Below are positions 43,401 through 55,151 of a stretch of 64,000 bases of DNA, piece after piece (the stretch's first letter is position 1; every line of letters begins with the position of its first letter). A model generated the notes under the pieces. The model was not told the origin of the DNA, ran no database searches, and saw nothing but the letters and a program-made list of their open reading frames with translations. The DNA is from Calycina herbarum (taxonomy: Eukaryota > Ascomycota > Leotiomycetes > Helotiales > Pezizellaceae). A program made the translations under genes and the position numbers. Location: the NCBI GenBank assembly GCA_001414485.1, contig LLEY01000008.1, positions 434,001-498,000 on the forward strand, read 5' to 3'.

Positions 43401-43442
43401 GCGAATTGCAGGTTGCGAATTGCAGGTTGCAGATTGCAGATT
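43401..43442. repeat. 14-bp tandem repeat, three copies
   Basis: GCGAATTGCAGGTT occurs twice exactly and once as GCAGATTGCAGATT, in the promoter region of the giant gene. Confidence 0.85.
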
Positions 43443-44937
43443 GGGGGAAGTGGTGCAATAACAGACCTCTGCTATCGAGGAGAAATGGCTGGGGGCAACG
43501 TTGTGCGCTGGCTACTTCTTGTTGATGCAGGATATATGGACCAATCAGCGTGCACGATGCTTTTTCGAGCTTTGGTGGGCGTGGGCGTGGGCGAGTGGAG
43601 TGGATGGGATGATGCAGTGCGGAGTAGCTGGGTAACACCTTCCTTGCAATCACAGCCTGGCCTGGTGTGGTGTTTGGAGAATAATTACGGGGAAAGGTAT
43701 TGTGAGCGTCTTTCTTCTCTTCTGTTTGTCCTCGTCCTCATCTTCCAAAATGATTCACCATCTCCAAAAGCTCACCTTCACCCCTCCTCCCAACACTTCC
43801 CGCCACCCTCCCTCCGTTCGCCTCAATCTGACCAACTCTCGTCTCGATTTGTGGCAGTGTGGTATTCGCTCGCGCAGACGGATTATCGTCCAATGAGCTC
43901 CTCAATCAGCTGCATTTTGCAACTGCGGCTCAATGCAGCGCGGGTCTCCTGCATGAGACCGGAATCGACCTTCTCAACACAGAATTGGCTTCGCCTCGAA
44001 TTCTTCAGTGCTCCGTATGAGAAGTCATTTGCTACAGATTTTTGACAACTCTTCACCATATCCCATCGTTCAATTTCCATCTCACGATTCTTAGTTTCCG
44101 TGGATACCTCCGTACCACCTTTCCAAATTATACGGAATACACCCACACTTACGGAGCTACGAGGTAATCGTTTGTCAAGTCCCCAGCCACTTTTACCAAC
44201 TACCAGGGCAGGGTTTCGGATCCAAAATTCAGCTGGGTTCACAAGCGGGTTGCAACACAACGCTGAAAAAACCAGTGGAGAGACGTTTTCGTTCGAGGTT
44301 GACTAGGCAACGCGATGGATGAGATGATGAGTTCGAGAAATTCGAGTCTTCTTGTCCTATGATCCCTTTTGCCGAGACGAATTTTGGCAAAGTGAGTTGA
44401 TGCTGTTGATCTTAATTTTTTACTGAATTTGCCGAAAATCAAGTGTTTTCAGAAAAGCATGAGAAGGATTGCTGCAATTCTTAGAAAACTCGAACTCTTC
44501 TTTTGATCGTCTGAAAAAAATTGGCGATCGCGAGATCCAGTGGGTTTGAAAATTTATATTCCTCCGTTCCTATGAGACACCCGAATGTCTGCCGTCTAGC
44601 ACGAGTCATTTGACAACTTTTTATCTCATTGCTGGCTTTTTTGTGCTTTTTTATTCAATTCTCTGTAGTATCGATATCGATAATCGACACTTTAATGCCC
44701 GGAGTAGAATTTTTGGTGTTGCAATGGAAGGGCTCATGATTTTTAAACCACCCACCCTGTCAAATGCTCAGTTTTTCGGTTGTTACCCCCCAAAGGAGAC
44801 TTGTAAGTATCCTGTGCTTTACTCTGCATACACCCCACTCCACTTATTGCCTTTGGAATTCTTGACCAATTTAAAGTATTGTGCGAGAGAATTTAGAAGA
44901 CTTGAGAAGTCAAATTTCCGATTCTGCTAAACTTCCC

Positions 44938-45140
44938 TCGCGTGGCAGTAAATAGTCCAGGTTCGTACCTGCCGACTTAGCTGTCGTTGTTCCATCTTTC
45001 TAGGGCAATGCAGATAAATTCTCCTAAATACTTGGAACAACTTAAAAGTAAGCTAGATACATGGAACAATTAACTTCAGATGTTCTAAACTATCCGGGTT
45101 AATACTTCGGATTCTTCTAGAAATACCTCCTTGGAAAATA
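44938..45140. repeat. Degraded family-M MITE copy
   Basis: The left part reads CTCGCGTGGCAGTAAATA followed by GTTCGTACCTGCCGACTTAG and a CTTTCTAGGGCAAT block, matching the copies at 16405/21360 and 52535. The right end is not recognisable, so the boundary is approximate. Confidence 0.6.
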
Positions 45141-46152
45141 GATTCAATTATTCTCGACTTTTTCGGCAGAGGCACCCAGAGAAAAGCCCGCCTCTCTTAC
45201 ATACAAAGCACCATCCGAAATCACTGGTAGTCTTTGAGGATAAGCTACTTCGAGTATGCTTGGTCAGTGGGCAGCTACTAACCTCGAATACTTTTTATAC
45301 ATATACTATTTCAAAATCTTGGGTTTCTCCTTATTTTACAACGAGGAATTGTACGAGCCAACTGAAAATGATTTGTCACCATCGTATTGCCCCTTAAATT
45401 TAAGAGACGAAAATTACGTTCTACTTCTCCTTTTCGTTTCGCAAAATACTCGTCATCGTCCTAGAATTTCTAAAGTAGCAAAGATGGAGAGTGGACAAGT
45501 GTAGATACTACCATGGAAAATGAATACTTTATGACTAGAACAATAAATCTTCGAATAAAAGTATACCTTTCGGCTTTCCTATTTATTTGATTGGCCTTTA
45601 AAGTATTATTTCACTCTGCTTGATTTACAGGTATTTAGAATGTGTCAGACTCTACATTAGATACGAAGACCAATCGAACAGAAAATGGGTTCTAGATTGT
45701 TAAAAGCAAGGAGCATTCTAGACCTTCCATTCTTCAATTCTTGTTCAAGCAATTCAAAGTTGAGTTCTGATTCCCTGAATGATTGCAGGAATTTCTATTT
45801 ACAACAAAGCAAATGTTGGTCTCTACTACCCCCAGTCGCAAAAGTATGATAACTACAAGGATAACGCCTCTTACTTCTATGATACCCTAGAGTAGCATTT
45901 GGACAAATAGTATGGAGGTGAAACTCTATAGAATATTCGAATCTAGACTTAGTGCTGTTAAAAAGTTTCTTTCTAATCTATAATACTTCAGAAGTGAATA
46001 GCTTTCCTAGATTAATCATAAGTATAATGCCCGGTGAATGTTCTACAGCACTCTCGTATTTACTATGTGAAACTCTCTAGGGCAATTTACAGCAGTATCA
46101 AATTGATTATCCGAGATAATAAGTAGTACATTGACGTTCCCATCGCAGTTCC

Positions 46153-46629
46153 CAGTGTGAGAAGAGATTAGATCAGATTAAATTAATAGCTGTTAATCTA
46201 ATCTAATTAAGGGATTCTAGGTACTAATCAAAATCTAATCTAATCTAATTATATTAATTAGATTGATAGTTGATTAACTGATTAAAAGCTAAAACGCAGC
46301 TAAAACGTGACTAAAGCGTAACTAAAATAAGTTCCGAGATACTAAAAGAGTATAATTATTAGTATATTATAAGTATTAGGTGTATATTTACAAATATTAA
46401 AAACTATAAGTAAGGTACTAGTATTAAGTACTAAATTTCCTTGCTTATAAGCTCTTTTCTTAAGTAAAAACTACTTATAATATCATAAGCGATTAATCAG
46501 ATTAATAATTGATTAACAAAGATTAGTTAATCTAATCTAATTAAGAGACCTATCAATTATAATCTAATCTAATCTAATCATATTAATCTGATTAATAATC
46601 AATTAACAGATCAAATTATGCTTACACTG
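46153..46629. mobile_element. hAT MITE (477 bp) with perfect 8-bp target duplication
   Basis: The ends are CAGTGTGAG and CTTACACTG (one mismatch as inverted repeats), flanked on both sides by the exact 8-mer GCAGTTCC (46145-46152 and 46630-46637). The subterminal regions are arrays of TAATC/GATTA units (46160-46290 and 46490-46620). The core block AAGGGATTCTAGGTACTA resembles AAGGGATTTTAAGTACTA in the hAT MITE at 16463, so the two are related. No transposase is encoded, so it depends on a hAT enzyme elsewhere. Confidence 0.92.
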
Positions 46630-46637
46630 GCAGTTCC

Positions 46638-47523
46638 AAGCAGTTAAGTTCAGGCTTGTTCAGTCACACTTCCAGAGGTTGAGAGTTAATATGAGCAGTC
46701 TTGGAGTGTTCTATCGAGATGCAGATGTTTGGAGCTGGATTGCGGCACCATGGTCTTTTTCGACACAACTGAGCAGTGATGTCGATATTCGTGTTATGTT
46801 TCTGTCCATTCTTGCCTCTCTCTAAATATCATAGTTTGGAATAGGGCGATTGACTTAAATCACTATGCTGCGTTCCAGCTCCCAATTTTTAACTTCGACG
46901 AATTTTTTGCTACTATTGTCGTGCCTGAAGCAGAAAATGAATTTTCTCACGTCCACTTTATAAACAACCATGTCACATACGTAATTAACTAATTGAATAT
47001 AAGATTTTCAGACAGATGTGATGTTTCAAGAATACCCGTGGTAAGCGAGAGAGCTAGGTAAAGGAGCTAAATTCCTACTTTTCTCTAAGTAAGCTAGCAC
47101 AAGGGAAATTGTAAAAAGGCGTTACATGCGGGCAACCTGCAAATAGTCGGAAATAATTCGAGCCATATGACCTACCAATAGCAGGAGATACGAACACATG
47201 ATTGAGAGTCTTAGCTTCCCTAGTTAAAAATTCGGTTTTGTGACTGACCTAAAGCAGGGTATAAACAACTCTGGGAATTGGCAAATGAACCAGAAGAGCA
47301 GTGTTAATAAAAAATGAAAGTTAGGTAATGAAATCGTTTAAATAATTCTTGATGAAATATGAAATCACATCACATCGCACAGCACATAGAAAGACACTTC
47401 TGAAAATCTCTAATTTTGAACCCGTCTATTGTTGTCAGGTATCAATGATACTGTATTAAAAGTACAAACATCAAAATAATGTATTATTAAACTAAAACTT
47501 TTTCAAAAATCATTCTAGTACAA
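46638..47523. other. Intergenic, no supported gene
   Basis: Spacer and 3' flank of the argininosuccinate lyase gene. No frame or motif is supported. Confidence 0.5.
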
Positions 47524-49032
47524 TCAAACAAGCATCTTCTTCAAGACCTCAACCTGTTCCAGCACACTCTTACGTGCAGTTCCTCCTTGAGCTGAATGTT
47601 GCTCTACGCTAACCTCGTAATCGAAACACTTGAGCACATCAGCATCAAATCTCTTGTCGATGCCTTGGAAATCTTGGTGTGTCATCTCGTTCATTGGGGT
47701 GCCTATCTTTTCCGAGTGAGCAACACATTGCCCAGAGATGTGATGGGTCTCTCGGAATGGTACGCCCTTCTTCACGAGGTAGTCTGCCAAATCTGTTGCC
47801 AACATGAAAGGGTCAAGGGATGCTCTCATTTTTTCGGGGTTGATGGCGAGGGTGCTGAGAACACCGGTTGCGATCTGGATGCTGTCAGAGACAGTCTTGA
47901 CATGGTCGAGCATTGGCTCGAGGGATTCTTGGAGATCTTTGTTGTATGTGCTTGGAAGACCCTTGACAGTCATCATTAAACCGGCCATGTGCCCGAAAGC
48001 ACGACCAGACTTTCCTCTGAGAAGTTCCAACGAGTCTGGGTTTTTCTTTTGAGGCATGAGCGAACTCCCTGTTGAGTATGCGTCGGCCAATCTGACGTAT
48101 GCGAACTCTCCGGTGGAGTAGATGATGAGATCCTCGGCCCATCTAGTAATTTTATCAGTATGTATTCCAAGCAAGATACCGATTGCAACTTACCGAGACA
48201 TGTGCATCATAAGTGTGCTTCCCCATTGCATGGCCTCGACGACAAAGTCACGGCTTGAAACTGCTGCCATACTGTTCCAGATTAACCCCTCAAAACCCAA
48301 CTCTTCAGCCATTGCCTGTCTATCCAATCCAAAGCAGTTTCCGGCCAGAGCACCAGCACCCAGCGGGCTCTGGTTCACGCGTGAGATAACCTCTCGTAGT
48401 CTCTCGAGATCCTGGGCAAAAGCAGTTCCATATGACAACATCCAGTGACTCCATCGAATTGGCTGTGCGCGTTGCAAATGTGTATATCCTGGCATGATAT
48501 GATCAATCTCCTTCTCCGCTCTGGCTGCGGTCACTTTCAAAAAGTCGACCATGTGTCCCTCGATTGTTCGCAACTCGTCACGCAACCATAATCGCATATC
48601 GGTTGCGACTTGTTCATTTCGACTTCTGCCAGTGTGTAGTTTCCCCCCAATATCCTTTCCAATGATTTCTCCCAATCGTCGCTCGTTGGCTGTGTGGATA
48701 TCCTCGTCGACACCTGGAATGATCTTGAATGTGCCGGACACCCACTCTTCCCTGACCTTCTCGAATCCGGACTCAATTGCTGAGAATTCCTCCGCAGTAA
48801 GAATGCCAGCTTTGTGATTCGCACGCGCCCACGCGACGCTTCCAGCAATGTCTTGAGCGTATAGGTGACGATCGAAATAAATTGATTCGTTGTAGGCCAC
48901 CATCAATGGATCGAGACCGCCTGTAAACGTTAGAATTCAATCTTTTGAAAGCGGGGTTGCAATTGTTTCAGACGTACCAGTAAATCGACCTCCCCACAGC
49001 ATGTTCTCACCGACCTTCTTCTCAGCAGCCAT
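47524..49032 (-). CDS. ARG4: Argininosuccinate lyase
   Basis: This enzyme splits argininosuccinate into arginine and fumarate, the last step of arginine synthesis; it acts as a homotetramer, usually cytosolic in fungi. The exons on the - strand are 49032-48978, 48920-48194 and 48142-47524, with introns of 57 and 51 bases (GTACGT...ACAG, GTAAGT...CTAG). The product is 466 residues, close to yeast Arg4. It starts [20 protein letters not shown], the typical lyase N-terminus. H166 in [10 protein letters not shown] is the expected acid/base histidine. The fumarase/lyase signature [12 protein letters not shown] is at about 286-297, with the catalytic serine near 288. [13 protein letters not shown] at about 114-126 is also characteristic. 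All key residues are intact. The gene is divergent from VFA1, with about 380 bases between the two start codons. Confidence 0.97.
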
Positions 49033-49415
49033 GATTGCGGTTAGATTGGTATTTGGGAGGGGAATTGATGTAGAATCTGGAGAGCAATGGCACAAGATTG
49101 AGGTTGAGGTTGGGGATATGTCTTGGGAAGGAATGGCGGGGTAGTACGATTGAGTAAAAAGCGATTAGGAGAATGAGGGACTGAACCTTCCCTGAGAAAA
49201 GAATTTTTGCAGGGTTCAAGCTCCGATGGCCGGGCGGGGAGAGCCAAGCCGTCCGAAAACTGGTCGGAGCAGTGTCGCTTCGGTGTGAACTTCGGAGACT
49301 ACAAACCATCACATGATGCGTTGAGACAGCACATCGGTTCTGCAACGTCAAGCTTTCCTACAAACGCGATATCTAAAGACCCGTGTCCAAGGAGATACAT
49401 TCGATAGTAACTACC
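49033..49415. promoter_or_regulatory. Shared divergent promoter region of ARG4 and VFA1
   Basis: The 383 bases between the two ATGs must hold both promoters unless the transcripts overlap. I see no perfect TGACTCA site for the Gcn4/CPC1-type activator of amino-acid genes; the nearest is TGAGTAA around 49151. No clear TATA box was found. Confidence 0.5.
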
Positions 49416-50084
49416 ATGGCAACTAATTTTCCAAATATCTACACTCACCGCAAGGTCGCCGACACAGCTTCTAAAGCCTGCGAAATATGCTTCAAGCCGA
49501 GCACAAGTGTGCTTGTGGCACCGGATAACAAGGTAAAGTCCCGTACCTCTTGGGGGCTTCTTTATGCTTGATTCTAATATTTCTCAAGGATTTCTTCTTC
49601 GTCTGCCCTGGTCACGTCAAGGATCGAAAGTTCTGTACTCCCATCATTGACGAAGCGGCAGCTGCAGCAAAGAAGAAGAAAGAGATGGAGGCCGAAGTAG
49701 AACGAGTGAAGCAGGAGTTTGAGGAGAAACAGAAAAAGAAGAAGGAAAGGGAAAAAGAGAAGGAGAAGGAGAAGGAGAAGGAGAAGGAGAAGGAGAAAGA
49801 CAAAAAGGACAAGGACAAGAAAGATGATGAGAAGGAGGAGACCAAGACAGAGGAGAAGGTGCAGTCGTTCCCTCGAACTTGGATTCGCATGACAACTTAC
49901 ATCTTTACAGAAGAAACCCGAAGAGGTCACAACACCAGAGGAAGAGCCACGAGTATTCGCTCTTGCAAAGATGTTTTATCAACAACGGATCGAGAAGAAG
50001 AGAAATGCCGAAATTGCCAAGCGGAACCGTGAACGCTTACAAACCCCAAATCTCTTCCCACAAGTACCGAAAGGTCTCCCATGA
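49416..50084 (+). CDS. VFA1: VPS4-associated protein 1 (Vfa1)
   Basis: Vfa1 binds the AAA-ATPase Vps4 and stimulates ESCRT-III disassembly at endosomes. The exons are 49416-49532, 49589-49858 and 49911-50084, with introns of 56 and 52 bases. The product is 186 residues. The N-terminal zinc-binding region has CEIC (C22, C25), then, across the first splice join, NKDFFFVCPGHVKDRKFC (C45, H48, C55), the family hallmark. A very highly charged Lys/Glu coiled coil covers about residues 65-128 (KEKEKEK runs). The third exon, read after splicing, gives PEEEPRVFALAKMFYQQRIE and ends LFPQVPKGLP, matching the Vps4-binding C-terminal part. Without splicing, the frame would continue into unrelated sequence, which supports the intron at 49859-49910. 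Confidence 0.93.
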
Positions 50085-52534
50085 TACGAGTACGAGGCAA
50101 CACTCTGCATCATGCTATCCCAGTTCGGACTATCGTTGTTCAGAAAATGTGCGGGTAGTGGTATCACGTGTTGACCTCCGGGGTCACATCAACGCTCGTA
50201 TTTCAAACCGAATGAGCACCTTGATGGTTGATACCTCGATGTTACTCGTACAAGCTTTTCTGGGCATCGACTGTGAGATACAGTCAGCCACGGCTACGAA
50301 AATATTGTTTCTCCAAAGTCGATAATGCGGGCTAACGCAGAGAATTCCCCTTCAGTCGAAGCACCCGTCACGGACTCTAATACATGCTGTCCGTCGGAGC
50401 ACGTCACTATTCTGGACCACCATCAAATCGTTTGTTCACAGGGTCCTTCTACAGGACGATGATGACTGCAGAATACCCTTGAATACCCTTGACCTTGAAT
50501 GATCGACCCGCTCCTCGCCCGGCGGCTTTACCCTGACATCGCGGTTCTCGACTTTGTATTGGCTGGTCCTTGGCCGGGAACCTCGAAATCCTGGAACTCT
50601 GATCATCGATGAAATCGCCTGGCATATATTAAGGCTGAAGTTACATGGTTGTTGAAGTCGGCCGACTATCATATATGAGTACCCAAAAGGACCGATGGTG
50701 TCACAAGGACTCAGGCATAAATATGCCATGGCTTTCAAGGACCTATCACAGCTCCACTGGTTCCATTGGTCTTTCCAGCCTTACAGAGAATGTCTTGCCG
50801 TACATCCGAAAGCTCGCTTCTATTCCTTAGTGCTTACACTCCAACCTTTCACACCCTTGAACTCAGCCCACTTGTTTTGATTCGACAATGTGCACTATCC
50901 GAACCCTCTCTACTCGATTGGGAAAGCCCTCACCCCCCACTGTCAGCAATATTCGCTTTGTTCTTCCGAATGTACCAAGCCCCCAATTCGCCAACCCCAA
51001 GTGACCTCCCAAGACAGTTGCGGTGACCTTATCAGTATGTACTCATCAAGTTACACATCCAAAACTGGAAGTCCCTCTAGAACAAGGTTTCATACCGCAA
51101 TTGCCTGACTATATGAATAGGCAGGCAGCCTAATCTCTGTATCTATCAATCAGCTTAGAGCACGTAACTAATATATGCTCTACCCCGCAAACTCTTGCAC
51201 AGTTGATATGACATGCAGTCATACATCTTCAAAAGTCATTTGCTATAGGCGGCAGCGTTTCATAGGATCACCACACTACCTTGTGCTCGCATCTCCCCTT
51301 TTACCACGAACGATGATGCGCTGTTTCTACATGATCTTACCTTCACGAGTGGACCTATGGTACCACTTTCCTGTTGCCTACATATGTACTTATCCAACTT
51401 TGCAGTACAACAGTTGGCCTTTTCAAGGTGCGGAATTTCTTCAGCGGGGTATTGAAGTTTACAGATTGGCGCCTCCTTGGCCTCATTTTTCCGCCCAGGT
51501 CATTCTGGAAAAGAGGTTAGGGCTTGTTGTTGAGCTGGAGCCTGACCGGCAGTTTCGATGGTTGTGTTACATGCCGGCAGTCTGGGTTCTCGTGAGCTAC
51601 GACATTCGTACTACCATGACTTTTGTATTATCTCGTTCTTGATTCTTGTCTTGTTTTCTCACTTATTTTTGATAATGCCGCGATACGTTGTAATTGGAAG
51701 CAAAGTTTTTTGAGATTGTGTATCTAGAATGGAGTCTTCCAAGATCATCCATCGCGAGAGTGACATGCTGTGGCAGCCTTACACCGACTGTCACTTAACT
51801 CACTACATACCTTGCCCGTGTTTAATTTTGAATCAAGAAGGCGATTGTCATCAGGTACGAACAAATATAGATAGAATTGACTCTGCTTTGGTTTTCTTAA
51901 TTTGCACTTTGGGTAATACGGTAGACACAACGAGCATTGGAAATGCGTGTTCATCTAAATTGAGTGCTCAAAAGATGTCCAAATGGCAGCTGTTATTACT
52001 CGGAGACCGATAGGAATTCATAATGGTCAGTCATCTCGAAGTTTCCCATTTCTAAGCTCTATACCGAGTTCAAGATTCGACATCATCAAAACGTCACCAT
52101 AATGACAAGTTTACACCAAATCAAAGACGTAAAGAACGATGGGTGGCTTCAAGTTTCATCATCTCGGATGCATGTCGTCGTTAATTCCCACATGACCTCA
52201 TGCTCACGATACTCGGTACCGGCTCGTCGCTTTCCGTTTTGGTCACCGATACTTTACATATGCTGTCCTTTTAAGATCTCACACTTATGCATGTCATTCG
52301 AGTGGCATGCTCGTTACTTTCTCGATATGGTTCATACTCAACACCTAGAAAGTTCCGAGGAGCGAATTATCTACGTTTGAGAATCCTGGATATGGTAATC
52401 TTCAATCATGCATGACTATTTGTTAGCGATACTCGGTATGAGTATATGTAAGAATCGAAGCGACGTCTCCGATATTGTGCGTAAGTAAGGCATATTTCCT
52501 TAAAAAGCTGCGGTGGTTTTAAGGTCTTACTTGT
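50085..52534. other. Intergenic 2.4 kb, no supported gene
   Basis: Several + strand frames of 60-155 codons (largest 51175-51642) have no recognisable motif, no splice logic joining them and Cys/Trp/Tyr-heavy composition typical of non-coding translation. They are not called. Confidence 0.5.
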
Positions 52535-52761
52535 CTCGCGATGGACATTAAAAGTGGCAGTCGATACTTCAAGGTCGTACCTGCCTACGTAGCCTTCGTT
52601 GTTCTAACTTTCTAGGGTAATTTAAGTAAATTATCCTAAACAATTGGAACAATTTGAGACCATTAACCTAGGTGTTCTGGGACATTCAAATTCTAAAGTA
52701 GTACTAGGAAGTCCAACGTGCTATTTATCTATTTACTGCCGCTTTTAATGTCCACCGCGAG
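52535..52761. mobile_element. Family-M MITE, 227 bp, best preserved copy
   Basis: The ends are near-perfect inverted repeats: CTCGCGATGGACATTAAAAG...GGCAGT on the left, and the complement of CTCGCGGTGGACATTAAAAG...GGCAGT on the right. The internal blocks GGTCGTACCTGCCTACGTAG and AACTTTCTAGGGTAATTT match the copies at 16405/21360 and 44938. It has no coding capacity. A target duplication could not be identified with confidence. Confidence 0.85.
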
Positions 52762-55151
52762 CCTACGCTTCCTTCCCGCATGTCATTTTCGGGTTGAGCT
52801 TACTGTTTGTTCGTGAACTTCGGATCTGTTATTTTGGCCTGGGAAATTCCGAGGAACGAGAGAGGTTTGGCGGTCCGAGTTAAGTGTTCGTTGATTCCTA
52901 TGTGTGCCTGTTCTCAATTGCCTCTGGAAAGTTCCGAGGAGCGAGTGGACGGTCTTGATTCGTTTGGTTAGCATGTCGTTCATGAGTTTCCAGATAATGT
53001 CCAAGTACTTCTGGAAAGTTCCGAGGACGGACATGGGATATTGATTCGCGTGATTTGCGAGGCATTTTCTGGGTACTGAATAGAAATGGGAGTAAATATA
53101 TTGCCATGGTCTCTCAAGTTCAATCAGCTAAATCTTCCACAAATGAACATGTGCGAATCGCACAAGTAGTAACGACAACTTCCACTTTGTTGCAATACAC
53201 ATGTAGTAAATCACGAGCTACGCCCCCCTCCCAAAAATCCATCCACTCTAATCCCATGCCTCATATCCTTCCCCACATCTCTTGCATCAAGCTCGTACTC
53301 TCCCCCCCCTTAAGTAAATGTAGAGTGCACAGACATTTGGTATGGCACAGCGGCCGTGCGCTTACATTTATTTAAGGGGGGGGGAGAGTATATTTGCCTA
53401 TCATTTGCCCTATTATCTCACCAATCAAACGCCTATTGCGGCACAATTAGTTTCCTTCTCTCAAATTTTCTAGAAGGACGTGGTCGCCGATTACTTCTTC
53501 CCCATTTTCTCACTGTTTGATCCTCCAGATCTTCGACAGATTAATTTTCCTTACCTACCATCCATAGCGGGGACTTTTGCTTACTTTATGGGGCTATTGA
53601 GCGCGCTTACTGTTTTTCCGGGTCTGTGCTGGATGGAAGGCTTACTGATTTGAGCGAGTGAAGTAAGTGAGCATGTATGTCAAGTGGGGTTACCTAGGTA
53701 CGGAGGTACTTGTGCTTACTGCTTACTCGGTTTTACGAAAGGCATGTAATATATCTCAGAATATGAAACCCCTGAGAAGTTGAGAATGAAGTCTAAAAGT
53801 AGGCTCAAATAGGTTAACAGGATTTCTATGGAATTTAGCGGTGTGCGAATCGTCGGCGGCGTAATGCTCTATTGTTTGGTAATTGTTTTAGTCAGTCTTA
53901 CTTTTTATTTGTACCTGCAGTCCACCTTGACCAATCAGCCTAGGTTTCTTGCGAGTCGCACGTGTATATTATTGGTTTTTTGGTAATTAATTTCCCCTGG
54001 ATCTGATAATAAAAGTGGCGTCTATCAAAAGTCTATTTTCGCTCGCTTGGTTTGTGCTCTGGCGGCTGAAAGTTGATTCTGGGCTTGTGGTCGTATGATG
54101 ATGGCGATTAATTGTGCGATACTGCTGAGGTGATCTTGTGGTACCCTGGGTTGTGTTTTAGCTGGTGTGGTGTGTGAGTGACATGCTTTTATATTGTGGC
54201 TGGCTGTTGATGAATTGTTGGTGTGTGAAAGCGAGATATCTTGATCGACATTTGAGATCGTACACGACTCTTACTGAATCTAGTAATCGAGATGGTGATA
54301 TTTTTCCAGCGATCTGATGATCATGATTATAAACTGAAGGTTTAAATATGGGTAAATACATCTGACAAGCACTTCCCAAGTGATTAGAAGGGCATGAGAA
54401 TGTAAAATTTGTCAACATTGTACTCGGTATTTTACGAAGCTTGAAACGCACTCAATATCAGTGGCGTGTTTAAAATTCTTAGTAAAAAAAAGTTTGCTGT
54501 CTATCGTTCAGTCATCGTCTAAATATAAGTCGTGGCGCTTTAGTAAGAAATTTGGGTACATATTCCCACGTAATGGTGATCAGATTCATGGTATTTGAGA
54601 AATTTGGTAACATCCTAAAAGGGAAGAAAACTGCGATGAGTACAGTTCTATTTATGAGGAATGACTGAGAAGTTTTTATATGTTTCATGCTTACGATTGG
54701 TGCGCAAGATGCGACAAGGTGAAATCAAGGAGCCACCAACGTATTCTCGAAGACTAAGCACCCGGATTTGTCGGCACATACTCATGAACAGAGGAGACAA
54801 ACTGTAATCTAGGATCAGGATTAAGATCGAGTAAAACGTTAGGATTCTCAGCTTAGCCTCTTCTTTGCGTTACGATGATGTGAGATTGATATATCTCCGT
54901 ATCACCCACGCGAGATCGCGGCGCAGAAAAGTACTCTACAAGCGCACCATGCCATCTCTGTCAGCAAGGCAACCTTCAGTAGCACAACGGCACGGTAATA
55001 CACAATACCCCCTTCCCTTGAGATCTCAAGAACCCTCCCCCTCCCCCTCCCACTCCAGAATTTCGTCCAGATCGGTGAGATGAACGGGCCGTAAGCACCA
55101 GGATAAAAGACCAGCGCGGAAGAGCACCCGTAGCCCGAATCTTTGGGTATC
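52762..55151. other. Intergenic 2.4 kb with degenerate repeats
   Basis: Three copies of a GAAA-TTCCGAGGA-CGA motif lie at about 52845, 52930 and 53017, with a fourth near 52350. A micro-MITE is listed separately. No frame is supported. Confidence 0.5.
53298..53388. mobile_element. 91-bp micro-MITE, Tc1/mariner type
   Basis: Arms of about 33 bases (CTCTCCCCCCCCTTAAGTAA... against its complement) nearly meet around a ~24-base loop, and TA flanks both ends (53296-53297 and 53389-53390). The CTCTCCCC start and TA duplication fit Tc1/mariner. It is unusually short for a transposable unit. Confidence 0.75.

Larger units (their letters stand above)
43085..46144. other. Upstream region of the giant gene and 2 kb of gene-free sequence
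   Basis: Frames at 43111-44045 on both strands are short, overlapping and repeat-driven. Tandem repeats at 43137-43185 and 43401-43442 are listed separately. Beyond 44.3 kb no frame has a recognisable motif. A degraded family-M MITE copy lies at about 44940. Confidence 0.5.

Noticed and set aside
42888..43653. Extra upstream coding exon for the giant gene
   Set aside because: A CAG just before the ATG could be an acceptor, but the upstream frames are made of tandem repeats and the ATG at 43084 has a reasonable start.
49574..49930. 118-codon - strand frame made largely of Leu
   Set aside because: It is the complement of the Lys/Glu repeat codons of VFA1.
51175..51642. 155-codon + strand frame
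   Set aside because: Cys/Trp/Tyr-rich mixed composition, no motif and no partner exons. Not supportable.
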